Source of the DNA: Sipunculus nudus
Taxonomy: Eukaryota; Annelida; Sipuncula; Golfingiida; Sipunculidae
Assembly (NCBI GenBank): GCA_026874595.1
Contig: CM049316.1
Coordinates: 14,449,839 to 14,513,838, forward strand
Direction: 5' to 3'
Length of the DNA: 64,000 nucleotides
Position 1 is the stretch's first letter; each line of letters opens with the position of its first letter. Below the pieces are notes generated by a model. That model ran no database searches and was not told the origin of the DNA. It worked only from the letters and a program-made list of their open reading frames with translations. Positions 1 to 9,232 of the stretch are shown here, in pieces. A program made the position numbers and the translations under genes.

Positions 1-1409
1 TCAACATATTTTAAGCTTTCTGAGAACCCGCTTTTCGCTAAAGCTTCATCATACATGGGTTTGGCTTTCATAAATAGCTCTTTATTGCAGGAGTTGTCAG
101 AAACACGTTTACTGATCATCATAGGTATCTGCCTAATGATAGCTGGGGGGTGATTGGATTGTGCGTGGATATAGAGAGGGTCATTGTTCGGTTTTCTGTA
201 AGGGTAGAAGATGTCATTTTGGAGGTCAAATGTTACGTCTAAGAAATCTGTGCAGGTCAGGTTAGTTTCAATGGTTATCTTTAACCCAACATTGGAAAAG
301 AGTTTGATCATTTTCTTACGGGTGCTGTCTGCTTTGGGTCCAGACATGTTGGGGAAACAACCTAAACCGTCATCACGATACAGGCCTAGAGCATTTACAC
401 CAAATTCCTTTTTCAACATATCTAGGATGTATAAACCAACAATTTCGCATACTTCAGCGCCATCAAAACTGCCCATGGTGACGTCAAAACTAGTGTGATC
501 TTTTTTCACCCAGGTGTTACCGTTGCTAAACAGTAAGCTTTTCCTGCTGTGCAGGATGGTTTTGATAACATCCTCTGGAATGGAGACCATGGTTTTGGCA
601 AATTTGAGGGCTTTCATGAGAAGATCTTCTGTGATCGAGGGGTAAAAGTCAACAATATCAAACTTTATGAACTTAGATTTTTGTTTCAGCTTCAATTTCT
701 TGAACCAAGATATTACCTGTGCGGTATTTTGCCACTGGTTGAGTTTGGTTTTCAGTCTCAGTTGGCTATTAATTTTTTCCAAGTGCTTTTTGCTAATGAT
801 ACCTATTTCAGATTTTGCTGGATTAATCAATCTGCACTTGGGGTTTTGTTCAAAATTATCCTTGTGGTCTTTCAAAGTATTGTAAGCATTGCGCTCGGCC
901 ATGACTTCGATGCGGTCTGCTAGGTTGAGGGAACCGGCTATTTCTTTGGCTTCTGTATTGATATTTTTACAGATATTTCTGTCTGCTTTTTTGTATGTCT
1001 TAGTGATGTTTTCTGTAAGAAGTTTATTGTAGTGTTCTTTCGGCATACTGTACAGGTTGGTTGTCTTATCTGCCTGTACTAGGAGATTGTCAGATTGTCT
1101 GATTGTTTTGATGTCATTGGCCATTTGTTTCTGGAATGCATTGTGTGAGTGCTGAAATTCAATGTTCCGGACCATTTCGTAGATATCACTTTCAAATGCC
1201 CTGAGGTGTTCGCTATGAGGGGGTGAATATGTGGTTTTGAATCCATAGTTTTGTTTATCTGAAGTTTGACCAGGGTTTTCGAAATGGAATGCCTTCCATC
1301 GCATTCTCCGAAGTAGGCTTTCAACTTTACTTATCAGGGATTTGGTATAGGACAGATTACTAGGGATGGGAATGTTTTTCAAAGAGTAGTTGAAGTTAGC
1401 TTTGTTCAT
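1..1409 (-). CDS. Penelope-like element ORF, copy 1 (cut by window edge)
   Basis: N-terminal ~469 residues of the same 700-aa Penelope-like element (PLE) protein seen whole in copies 2 and 3; the rest lies outside the window. It contains the reverse transcriptase core: FDIVDFYPSI (motif A, catalytic Asp near residue 251) and YRDDG (motif C, residues 344-348). The frame is open throughout, so the truncation comes from the window boundary and not from decay. It shares Asn177 with copy 2, while copy 3 has Ile there. Copies repeat every 2917-2920 bp in the same orientation, the head-to-tail arrangement known for PLEs. Confidence 0.9.
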   Translation of the reverse strand, partial: MNKANFNYSLKNIPIPSNLSYTKSLISKVESLLRRMRWKAFHFENPGQTSDKQNYGFKTTYSPPHSEHLRAFESDIYEMVRNIEFQHSHNAFQKQMANDIKTIRQSDNLLVQADKTTNLYSMPKEHYNKLLTENITKTYKKADRNICKNINTEAKEIAGSLNLADRIEVMAERNAYNTLKDHKDNFEQNPKCRLINPAKSEIGIISKKHLEKINSQLRLKTKLNQWQNTAQVISWFKKLKLKQKSKFIKFDIVDFYPSITEDLLMKALKFAKTMVSIPEDVIKTILHSRKSLLFSNGNTWVKKDHTSFDVTMGSFDGAEVCEIVGLYILDMLKKEFGVNALGLYRDDGLGCFPNMSGPKADSTRKKMIKLFSNVGLKITIETNLTCTDFLDVTFDLQNDIFYPYRKPNNDPLYIHAQSNHPPAIIRQIPMMISKRVSDNSCNKELFMKAKPMYDEALAKSGFSESLKYV

Positions 1410-2223
1410 TCTGTAGAGTTACAAGTTGAATTTCTGGACAGGGTGGGTTAACAAAAGTGCTCGACAACGTACCTGTCGCTGGAGCTGGAGTAGAAGGTAG
1501 TGTTACCCTCCGATGTAAAGTGCTCTATGGCCTACAAGCTAGGCCAGAGCGGTATAACTCTGAAGAAAAACAACACTGTTAATTCACAACAGACTGTTTC
1601 ACGGGATGCGACCCGATCATCAGGTGAATGTGGTTAGAATGAAGCTAACGTCGTGGTTTGAAAAGCCGAGACTTTACGAGATTACGAGATTATGCTTTGT
1701 GCGATTCGGGTCGGGGGGGGGGGGCATGTGAAAGACTGACACTGATCCTATTGTTCTTGGGTGCACAATAGGATAGGTCGGGGTACACGTGCGATACTGG
1801 AACATAACAGGGCAGGGCAAAGAGGTTATATAATGTAGTAAATAGTAAATATAATACAAAGATATAACCAGGATGCTCAATCAGCATATTGAAATGATTT
1901 CTAATAGGGCCTTGGAAGCAGTGAACATATCAGTAGTATACATATGATATGATAAAAATACACATATACTGTGAAAATACACAATATACAAGGCAAATAT
2001 ACAATATAAAAGGCAAATATACTATACCCATACCAAGTGGTGCAAGTCTCCTAGCTGAAGATCGTAAAGCCCATTAGACCAGGATAAAGTAGAACTTTCC
2101 TGTCATCCAATGGACTCCACGAGCCAGCAGTGAGAGAACAACTACCTGAACAAATGAGTCTGCCCAGCGGATCCTCGTTGGGGGGGGGGGGTTAAGGGGG
2201 CACGCTGAATATTAGTACGAATG
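1410..2223 (-). repeat. PLE inter-ORF region (pseudo-LTR) between copies 1 and 2
   Basis: 814 bp between the stop of copy 2 and the ATG of copy 1, repeated with few changes at 4327-5143. It serves as 3' end of one unit and 5' leader of the next, the position of pseudo-LTRs in PLEs. It holds a hammerhead ribozyme motif (separate entry), two poly-G tracts near 1713 and 2180 that differ in length between copies, and an AT-rich section. No coding potential seen. Confidence 0.8.
1571..1637 (-). ncRNA. Type I hammerhead ribozyme motif, PLE copy 1
   Basis: Read on the minus strand. Conserved core CTGATGA at 1623-1617 and GAAA at 1600-1597. Stem I: ATTCAC (1629-1624) pairs with GTGAAT (1587-1582), followed outward by an asymmetric internal loop and a weaker CAC/GTG helix. 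Stem II: CGGG/CCCG with a 6-nt loop. Stem III: only 3 bp (ACA/TGT) with a 3-nt loop. The predicted cleavage site lies between 1588 and 1587 after a U (position 17). PLE pseudo-LTRs are known to carry minimal type I hammerheads with very short stem III. Deviations: a U-U apposition at the base of stem II and U instead of C at the cleavage site. Fold done by eye. Confidence 0.8.
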
Positions 2224-4326
2224 CTAGGTTTTAAAATATTTCAGGGTGAATTTGTTTTGATGGCGGCACTTGGAGAGAATTTCAGCTCTTGAGTTCAACA
2301 ATGATCCAGGGGGGGCAGTAGCTATAAGTAGCTTTTCAGACAAGCAGAGATCACACTTCCTAGTCCCACAGAAGTAAGGTGCTGCCTTGGCAGATATTTC
2401 CCAGGAGAGCTTGTAATTGATATTGTTGTCTTTTAGTGACCAAATGTGTTTAGACAGTTCAGTGTTTTTAGCGTGGGATCTGTTCCGAAAGGATTGCTTG
2501 TGGTTATTAAATCTTGTCTTGAAATCACCTTCAGTACACCCTATGTAGTGTTTCACGTCATTGTCTGTTCTAACTGTTGCTTTATAGACAATGCATTTCA
2601 GCTGACATTGACCATTCATAGGACATTCGTCTTTTTTACGGCAGTTACATTGTTTTTGGGGTGCATTCACAGCATTGTCAGAATTTAGAACCTTCATATT
2701 ATGTTTGCTGATCAGGTTAGACATGTTGGGTAGACAGCTGTAGCTAATTTTCAAATTGTTCCTGTTGAATAACCTGTGGTACCTGTGATGTTGAGGGAAG
2801 TGTTTTTCAACTAGTTTCATGAATTTTCTGCCAATGTTGGTTTTTACATGACGGCTGTAGGGTGGATTAAACCATATTATTTTCCTTTTCCTGTTTCTCT
2901 TGCTTTTCACTGTTGGTTCAACATATTTTAAGCTTTCTGAGAACCCGCTTTTCGCTAAAGCTTCATCATACATGGGTTTGGCTTTCATAAATAGCTCTTT
3001 ATTGCAGGAGTTGTCAGAAACACGTTTACTGATCATCATAGGTATCTGCCTAATGATAGCTGGGGGGTGATTGGATTGTGCGTGGATATAGAGAGGGTCA
3101 TTGTTCGGTTTTCTGTAAGGGTAGAAGATGTCATTTTGGAGGTCAAATGTTACGTCTAAGAAATCTGTGCAGGTCAGGTTAGTTTCAATGGTTATCTTTA
3201 ACCCAACATTGGAAAAGAGTTTGATCATTTTCTTACGGGTGCTGTCTGCTTTGGGTCCAGACATGTTGGGGAAACAACCTAAACCGTCATCACGATACAG
3301 GCCTAGAGCATTTACACCAAATTCCTTTTTCAACATATCTAGGATGTATAAACCAACAATTTCGCATACTTCAGCGCCATCAAAACTGCCCATGGTGACG
3401 TCAAAACTAGTGTGATCTTTTTTCACCCAGGTGTTACCGTTGCTAAACAGTAAGCTTTTCCTGCTGTGCAGGATGGTTTTGATAACATCCTCTGGAATGG
3501 AGACCATGGTTTTGGCAAATTTGAGGGCTTTCATGAGAAGATCTTCTGTGATCGAGGGGTAAAAGTCAACAATATCAAACTTTATGAACTTAGATTTTTG
3601 TTTCAGCTTCAATTTCTTGAACCAAGATATTACCTGTGCGGTATTTTGCCACTGGTTGAGTTTGGTTTTCAGTCTCAGTTGGCTATTAATTTTTTCCAAG
3701 TGCTTTTTGCTAATGATACCTATTTCAGATTTTGCTGGATTAATCAATCTGCACTTGGGGTTTTGTTCAAAATTATCCTTGTGGTCTTTCAAAGTATTGT
3801 AAGCATTGCGCTCGGCCATGACTTCGATGCGGTCTGCTAGGTTGAGGGAACCGGCTATTTCTTTGGCTTCTGTATTGATATTTTTACAGATATTTCTGTC
3901 TGCTTTTTTGTATGTCTTAGTGATGTTTTCTGTAAGAAGTTTATTGTAGTGTTCTTTCGGCATACTGTACAGGTTGGTTGTCTTATCTGCCTGTACTAGG
4001 AGATTGTCAGATTGTCTGATTGTTTTGATGTCATTGGCCATTTGTTTCTGGAATGCATTGTGTGAGTGCTGAAATTCAATGTTCCGGACCATTTCGTAGA
4101 TATCACTTTCAAATGCCCTGAGGTGTTCGCTATGAGGGGGTGAATATGTGGTTTTGAATCCATAGTTTTGTTTATCTGAAGTTTGACCAGGGTTTTCGAA
4201 ATGGAATGCCTTCCATCGCATTCTCCGAAGTAGGCTTTCAACTTTACTTATCAGGGATTTGGTATAGGACAGATTACTAGGGATGGGAATGTTTTTCAAA
4301 GAGTAGTTGAAGTTAGCTTTGTTCAT
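2224..4326 (-). CDS. Penelope-like element polyprotein, copy 2 (RT + GIY-YIG endonuclease)
   Basis: Intact 700-aa ORF. PLE proteins copy element RNA into DNA at a nicked target; the RT is related to telomerase RT and the C-terminal GIY-YIG nuclease cuts the target. Visible: N-terminal region (1-170), LKDHK and CRLINP (179-197), FDIVDFYPSI (RT motif A, Asp251), TMGSFDGAEV (311-320), YRDDG (344-348, catalytic Asp pair), a basic linker (475-482), a cysteine cluster C560/C562/C568/C574/C578 that may be a zinc-binding linker, then GIY-YIG signatures VYKATV (580-585) and HYIG (593-596) with Arg605, and a late CDLC pair with Glu664. Start: first ATG; a stop precedes it upstream. The absence of frameshifts or stops implies a young, possibly active copy. 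Confidence 0.95.
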   Translation of the reverse strand: MNKANFNYSLKNIPIPSNLSYTKSLISKVESLLRRMRWKAFHFENPGQTSDKQNYGFKTTYSPPHSEHLRAFESDIYEMVRNIEFQHSHNAFQKQMANDIKTIRQSDNLLVQADKTTNLYSMPKEHYNKLLTENITKTYKKADRNICKNINTEAKEIAGSLNLADRIEVMAERNAYNTLKDHKDNFEQNPKCRLINPAKSEIGIISKKHLEKINSQLRLKTKLNQWQNTAQVISWFKKLKLKQKSKFIKFDIVDFYPSITEDLLMKALKFAKTMVSIPEDVIKTILHSRKSLLFSNGNTWVKKDHTSFDVTMGSFDGAEVCEIVGLYILDMLKKEFGVNALGLYRDDGLGCFPNMSGPKADSTRKKMIKLFSNVGLKITIETNLTCTDFLDVTFDLQNDIFYPYRKPNNDPLYIHAQSNHPPAIIRQIPMMISKRVSDNSCNKELFMKAKPMYDEALAKSGFSESLKYVEPTVKSKRNRKRKIIWFNPPYSRHVKTNIGRKFMKLVEKHFPQHHRYHRLFNRNNLKISYSCLPNMSNLISKHNMKVLNSDNAVNAPQKQCNCRKKDECPMNGQCQLKCIVYKATVRTDNDVKHYIGCTEGDFKTRFNNHKQSFRNRSHAKNTELSKHIWSLKDNNINYKLSWEISAKAAPYFCGTRKCDLCLSEKLLIATAPPGSLLNSRAEILSKCRHQNKFTLKYFKT

Positions 4327-5143
4327 TCTGTAGAGTTACAAGTTGAATTTCTGGACAGGGTGGGTTAACAAAAGTGCTCGACAACGTACCTGTCGCTGGA
4401 GCTGGAGTAGAAGGTAGTGTTACCCTCCGATGTAAAGTGCTCTATGGCCTACAAGCTAGGCCAGAGCGGTATAACTCTGAAGAAAAACAACACTGTTAAT
4501 TCACAACAGACTGTTTCACGGGATGCGACCCGATCATCAGGTGAATGTGGTTAGAATGAAGCTAACGTCGTGGTTTGAAAAGCCGAGACTTTACGAGATT
4601 ACGAGATTATGCTTTGTGCGATTCGGGTCGGGGGGGGGGGGGGCATGTGAAAGACTGACACTGATCCTATTGTTCTTGGGTGCACAATAGGATAGGTCGG
4701 GGTACACGTGCGATACTGGAACATAACAGGGCAGGGCAAAGAGGTTATATAATGTAGTAAATAGTAAATATAATACAAAGATATAACCAGGATGCTCAAT
4801 CAGCATATTGAAATGATTTCTAATAGGGCCTTGGAAGCAGTGAACATATCAGTAGTATACATATGATATGATAAAAATACACATATACTGTGAAAATACA
4901 CAATATACAAGGCAAATATACAATATAAAAGGCAAATATACTATACCCATACCAAGTGGTGCAAGTCTCCTAGCTGAAGGTCGTAAAGCCCATTAGACCA
5001 GGATAAAGTAGAACTTTCCTGTCATCCAATGGACTCCACGAGCCAGCAGTGAGAGAACAACTTCCTGAACAAATGAGTCTGCCCAGCGGATCCTCGTTGG
5101 GGGGGGGGGGGTTAAGGGGGCACGCTGAATATTAGTACGAATG
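4327..5143 (-). repeat. PLE inter-ORF region (pseudo-LTR) between copies 2 and 3
   Basis: Second copy of the 1410-2223 region, shifted by 2917 bp. It includes the hammerhead motif and both G tracts, the first of them longer than in copy 1. Point differences are few, for example near 4980 and 5062. Confidence 0.8.
4488..4554 (-). ncRNA. Type I hammerhead ribozyme motif, PLE copy 2
   Basis: Identical by eye to the motif in copy 1, offset by 2917 bp: core CTGATGA and GAAA, stems I-III all preserved. It sits about 160 bp upstream of the copy 2 ATG. Confidence 0.8.
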
Positions 5144-7246
5144 CTAGGTTTTAAAATATTTCAGGGTGAATTTGTTTTGATGGCGGCACTTGGAGAGAAT
5201 TTCAGCTCTTGAGTTCAACAATGATCCAGGGAGGGCAGTAGCTATAAGTAGCTTTTCAGACAAGCAGAGATCACACTTCCTAGTCCCACAGAAGTAAGGT
5301 GCTGCCTTGGCAGATATTTCCCAGGAGAGCTTGTAATTGATATTGTTGTCTTTTAGTGACCAAATGTGTTTAGACAGTTCAGTGTTTTTAGCGTGGGATC
5401 TGTTCCGAAAGGATTGCTTGTGGTTATTATATCTTGTCTTGAAATCACCTTCAGTACACCCTATGTAGTGTTTCACGTCATTGTCTGTTCTAACTGTTGC
5501 TTTATAGACAATGCATTTCAGCTGACATTGACCATTCATAGGACATTCGTCTTTTTTACGGCAGTTACATTGTTTTTGGGGTGCATTCACAGCATTGTCA
5601 GAATTTAGAACCTTCATATTATGTTTGCTGATCAGGTTAGACATGTTGGGTAGACAGCTGTAGCTAATTTTCAAATTGTTCCTGTTGAATAACCTGTGGT
5701 ACCTGTGATGTTGAGGGAAGTGTTTTTCAACTAGTTTCATGAATTTTCTGCCAATGTTGGTTTTTACATGACGGCTGTAGGGTGGATTAAACCATATTAT
5801 TTTCCTTTTCCTGTTTCTCTTGCTTTTCACTGTTGGTTCAACATATTTTAAGCTTTCTGAGAACCCGCTTTTCGCTAAAGCTTCATCATACATGGGTTTG
5901 GCTTTCATAAATAGCTCTTTATTGCAGGAGTTGTCAGAAACACGTTTACTGATCATCATAGGTATCTGCCTAATGATAGCTGGGGGGTGATTGGATTGTG
6001 CGTGGATATAGAGAGGGTCATTGTTCGGTTTTCTGTAAGGGTAGAAGATGTCATTTTGGAGGTCAAATGTTACGTCTAAGAAATCTGTGCAGGTCAGGTT
6101 AGTTTCAATGGTTATCTTTAACCCAACATTGGAAAAGAGTTTGATCATTTTCTTACGGGTGCTGTCTGCTTTGGGTCCAGACATGTTGGGGAAACAACCT
6201 AAACCGTCATCACGATACAGGCCTAGAGCATTTACACCAAATTCCTTTTTCAACATATCTAGGATGTATAAACCAACAATTTCGCATACTTCAGCGCCAT
6301 CAAAACTGCCCATGGTGACGTCAAAACTAGTGTGATCTTTTTTCACCCAGGTGTTACCGTTGCTAAACAGTAAGCTTTTCCTGCTGTGCAGGATGGTTTT
6401 GATAACATCCTCTGGAATGGAGACCATGGTTTTGGCAAATTTGAGGGCTTTCATGAGAAGATCTTCTGTGATCGAGGGGTAAAAGTCAACAATATCAAAC
6501 TTTATGAACTTAGATTTTTGTTTCAGCTTCAATTTCTTGAACCAAGATATTACCTGTGCGGTATTTTGCCACTGGTTGAGTTTGGTTTTCAGTCTCAGTT
6601 GGCTATTAATTTTTTCCAAGTGCTTTTTGCTAATGATACCTATTTCAGATTTTGCTGGATTAATCAATCTGCACTTGGGGTTTTGTTCAAAATTATCCTT
6701 GTGGTCTTTCAAAGTAATGTAAGCATTGCGCTCGGCCATGACTTCGATGCGGTCTGCTAGGTTGAGGGAACCGGCTATTTCTTTGGCTTCTGTATTGATA
6801 TTTTTACAGATATTTCTGTCTGCTTTTTTGTATGTCTTAGTGATGTTTTCTGTAAGAAGTTTATTGTAGTGTTCTTTCGGCATACTGTACAGGTTGGTTG
6901 TCTTATCTGCCTGTACTAGGAGATTGTCAGATTGTCTGATTGTTTTGATGTCATTGGCCATTTGTTTCTGGAATGCATTGTGTGAGTGCTGAAATTCAAT
7001 GTTCCGGACCATTTCGTAGATATCACTTTCAAATGCCCTGAGGTGTTCGCTATGAGGGGGTGAATATGTGGTTTTGAATCCATAGTTTTGTTTATCTGAA
7101 GTTTGACCAGGGTTTTCGAAATGGAATGCCTTCCATCGCATTCTCCGAAGTAGGCTTTCAACTTTACTTATCAGGGATTTGGTATAGGACAGATTACTAG
7201 GGATGGGAATGTTTTTCAAAGAGTAGTTGAAGTTAGCTTTGTTCAT
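5144..7246 (-). CDS. Penelope-like element polyprotein, copy 3 (RT + GIY-YIG endonuclease)
   Basis: Intact 700-aa ORF, almost identical to copy 2. Differences visible in the protein are N177I, F606Y and P672L, none in the recognised catalytic residues. On the minus strand this is the most 5' member of the array: the repeat unit stops at about 7657 and gives way to AT-rich DNA, so its leader is about 410 bp long, while the leaders of copies 1 and 2 continue into the neighbouring unit. As in copy 2, RT motifs A and C and the GIY-YIG signatures are complete. Confidence 0.95.
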   Translation of the reverse strand: MNKANFNYSLKNIPIPSNLSYTKSLISKVESLLRRMRWKAFHFENPGQTSDKQNYGFKTTYSPPHSEHLRAFESDIYEMVRNIEFQHSHNAFQKQMANDIKTIRQSDNLLVQADKTTNLYSMPKEHYNKLLTENITKTYKKADRNICKNINTEAKEIAGSLNLADRIEVMAERNAYITLKDHKDNFEQNPKCRLINPAKSEIGIISKKHLEKINSQLRLKTKLNQWQNTAQVISWFKKLKLKQKSKFIKFDIVDFYPSITEDLLMKALKFAKTMVSIPEDVIKTILHSRKSLLFSNGNTWVKKDHTSFDVTMGSFDGAEVCEIVGLYILDMLKKEFGVNALGLYRDDGLGCFPNMSGPKADSTRKKMIKLFSNVGLKITIETNLTCTDFLDVTFDLQNDIFYPYRKPNNDPLYIHAQSNHPPAIIRQIPMMISKRVSDNSCNKELFMKAKPMYDEALAKSGFSESLKYVEPTVKSKRNRKRKIIWFNPPYSRHVKTNIGRKFMKLVEKHFPQHHRYHRLFNRNNLKISYSCLPNMSNLISKHNMKVLNSDNAVNAPQKQCNCRKKDECPMNGQCQLKCIVYKATVRTDNDVKHYIGCTEGDFKTRYNNHKQSFRNRSHAKNTELSKHIWSLKDNNINYKLSWEISAKAAPYFCGTRKCDLCLSEKLLIATALPGSLLNSRAEILSKCRHQNKFTLKYFKT

Positions 7247-7657
7247 TCTGTAGAGTTACAAGTTGAATTTCTGGACAGGGTGGGTTAACAAAAGTGCTCG
7301 ACAACGTACCTGTCGCTGGAGCTGGAGTAGAAGGTAGTGTTACCCTCCGATGTAAAGTGCTCTATGGCCTACAAGCTAGGCCAGAGCGGTATAACTCTGA
7401 AGAAAAACAACACTGTTAATTCACAACAGACTGTTTCACGGGATGCGACCCGATCATCAGGTGAATGTGGTTAGAATGAAGCTAACGTCGTGGTTTGAAA
7501 AGCCGAGACTTTACGAGATTACGAGATTATGCTTTGTGCGATTCGGGTCGGGGGGGGGGGCATGTGAAAGACTGACACTGATCCTATTGTTCTTGGGTGC
7601 ACAATAGGATAGGTCGGGGTACACGTGCGATACTGGAACATAACAGGGCAGGGCAAA
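7247..7657 (-). repeat. PLE 5' leader of copy 3, end of the array
   Basis: Matches 1410-1820 and 4327-4740, then identity ends abruptly after a GGGCAGGGCAAA stretch and runs into TATATA-rich DNA. This marks the 5' boundary of the array. It keeps the third hammerhead motif and a shorter G tract. Confidence 0.8.
7408..7474 (-). ncRNA. Type I hammerhead ribozyme motif, PLE copy 3
   Basis: Identical by eye to copies 1 and 2, about 160 bp upstream of the copy 3 ATG. Three preserved copies allow a transcript of the array to be cut into unit-length RNAs. Confidence 0.8.
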
Positions 7658-8552
7658 TATATATATAACAAATATATATATATATGCATTAAATCAGTGG
7701 TGGATATATGCTATCAGTGGCGGATCCAGAGGGGGCGCCTTCGGCTCGCGCCCCCCGTTGAGCTGCAAAATCTCTCATTTTATCATATTTTAGTTTTCTA
7801 GATTAATTTTCGTTTTTCATGTTTCTTATGATATAAGGAATTAGACTTTATTTTAGTTATCTGCAGTTACAATTACTTTCAAATTTATTAATTGAGTATC
7901 AGGATATTTATTAACAGCTGCAGAACAACTGCAGATAGATCGAGCACCGGGCCCTGGTTGGGGTCGACCGTGAACAATCTTACGGCTCCTCTGGTGATAC
8001 CAGTACTAAAACTCGCAATCTGTGTTGAGCTCTTAGGAGTCCTGTGTGCTGTCTAGACCACGGAACCTGGTTAAATGCAAAGTTTAACATAATAATTCAG
8101 TTTATCAGTTATTTCACCATGAGCATTACATTTAAAAGATAATATTTTGATAGTTACAAATGTGATTGTGCTTTTGCGCCATTGACTCGTTTGAAGGCAA
8201 TTGAAATTTTATATCCTAATTTTAAGATATATAAATATTAAATATTGAACCTCTCAACAGTTTGACTACATAACGCAATGACGTCAGGCAACTGTTTTCA
8301 GGAACAGGAAATCCTAATTTTTTTTTTAAAAATTGCCTCAAAATGTCCTCTTTACATTGTATATTAAAAATTTTCCCAATATGTGAGGGGGAAACCCCCT
8401 CCCAAACCTTCCCTATGTACCTGTAACTTACCTTAATTACACCATGGTTCAAAATAGAAAATAAAAAAATATACATATATTCATACACTAAAATATATAA
8501 AGTATGGTAAATATTAATAATAATATATATTGTTACGAAGACAAATTGATCA

Positions 8553-8640
8553 GGGGAATATACTGGGCCGATCCGAGATTAGAACCCAAAACGGTGGCGC
8601 ACAAATCCGCCGTACCAACCGCTTCACTGGCAAAGCAAGC
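8553..8640 (-). repeat. tRNA-derived SINE head (candidate)
   Basis: On the minus strand a box-A-like stretch (TTGCCAGTGAAGCGGTTGG, about 8634-8616) is followed 30-40 nt later by the box-B-like GGTTCTAATCTCGG (8586-8573). Spacing and sequence resemble the internal RNA polymerase III promoter of tRNA-derived SINEs. No full tRNA cloverleaf is claimed. Confidence 0.5.
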
Positions 8641-8689
8641 TTCACTAGCAAGACATTTCGGTTCGCTTTTATGTCACCCAGTAACAATA

Positions 8690-8720
8690 TACATATATAT
8701 ATATATATATCTATATATAT

Positions 8721-8775
<55 letters not shown>
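8690..8775. repeat. TA microsatellite
   Basis: Interrupted (TA)n tract of about 85 bp inside the hAT-like element. Reading frames across it are artefacts. Confidence 0.95.
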
Positions 8776-8882
8776 ACTGTTTTCCTATTGCCCATGCATG
8801 CATATTAGCGCCCCTTCACCCCCCACCCCCTGTTTTCGAATTTCTTGATCCGCCACTGATGATGGCCCCCTCCCCTACCTAA

Positions 8883-8900
8883 ATCCTGGCTACGCCCCTG
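8883..8900 (-). mobile_element. Terminus of a second hAT-like element
   Basis: On the minus strand the sequence reads CAGGGGCGTAGCCAGGAT, a widespread hAT terminal inverted repeat. Only one end was recognised, so this is a fragment or an element nested with the neighbouring 7715-8858 one. Confidence 0.5.
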
Positions 8901-9023
8901 TACTGAATGTACAAAGATTTAAGGGGAAATCATTTTTCCATTGCATGAACAATTTTCACTATGTAAAATTAGAAACTGCCATCAGCGGCATGAATTAATG
9001 TTTGAGGTTGATTACTTTGACAG

Positions 9024-9232
9024 GCTTTGACATGTGTGGGCGGAGCTTCTGAAAGATCTTCCAAAGTGAATTCCCAGATACACCTGGACACCATAGCCGT
9101 GTCACAATCACCAAGACTACAGACATCTGATTCCATATTGCAAGCAGTGGAAAGAGGGCGGAATGGAGAAAAACTGCAATTCATAGCAACTGTTCAGAGG
9201 ACGTATCAGAGAAAAAACAATGACATTCCACA
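9024..9232 (+). CDS. SHLD2-like exon 1 of those visible
   Basis: Acceptor TTACTTTGACAG before 9024, donor CA|GTAGGT at 9233. Encodes 69 codons plus 2 nt (ALTCVGGASERSSKVNS...), low-complexity polar sequence, perhaps the end of the disordered N-terminal half. Read past the donor, the frame hits a TAG at once, which supports splicing here. Confidence 0.55.

Larger units (their letters stand above)
7715..8858. mobile_element. hAT-like non-autonomous element (candidate)
   Basis: The left end CAGTGGCGGATCC (7715-7727) and the right end GATCCGCCACTG (8847-8858) are inverted copies; CAGTGGCGGATCCAG-type termini are typical of hAT elements. No transposase ORF. The interior is composite (SINE-like part, TA repeats). 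The flanking 8-mers do not match, so no target-site duplication supports the exact ends; a degenerate second copy of the left end (CAGTGGTGGAT) lies just outside at about 7695. Confidence 0.5.

Noticed and set aside
211-6760. Repeated 72-124 aa plus-strand and 81-aa minus-strand frames in the PLE array
   Set aside because: Shadows of the 700-aa PLE ORF; they recur only because the element is repeated.
8504-8808. Open frames rich in YIYIYI
   Set aside because: Products of translating a TA microsatellite.
7715-8858. Complete hAT insertion with target-site duplication
   Set aside because: Terminal motifs are present, but flanking 8-mers differ and the interior is composite, so only a candidate element is reported.
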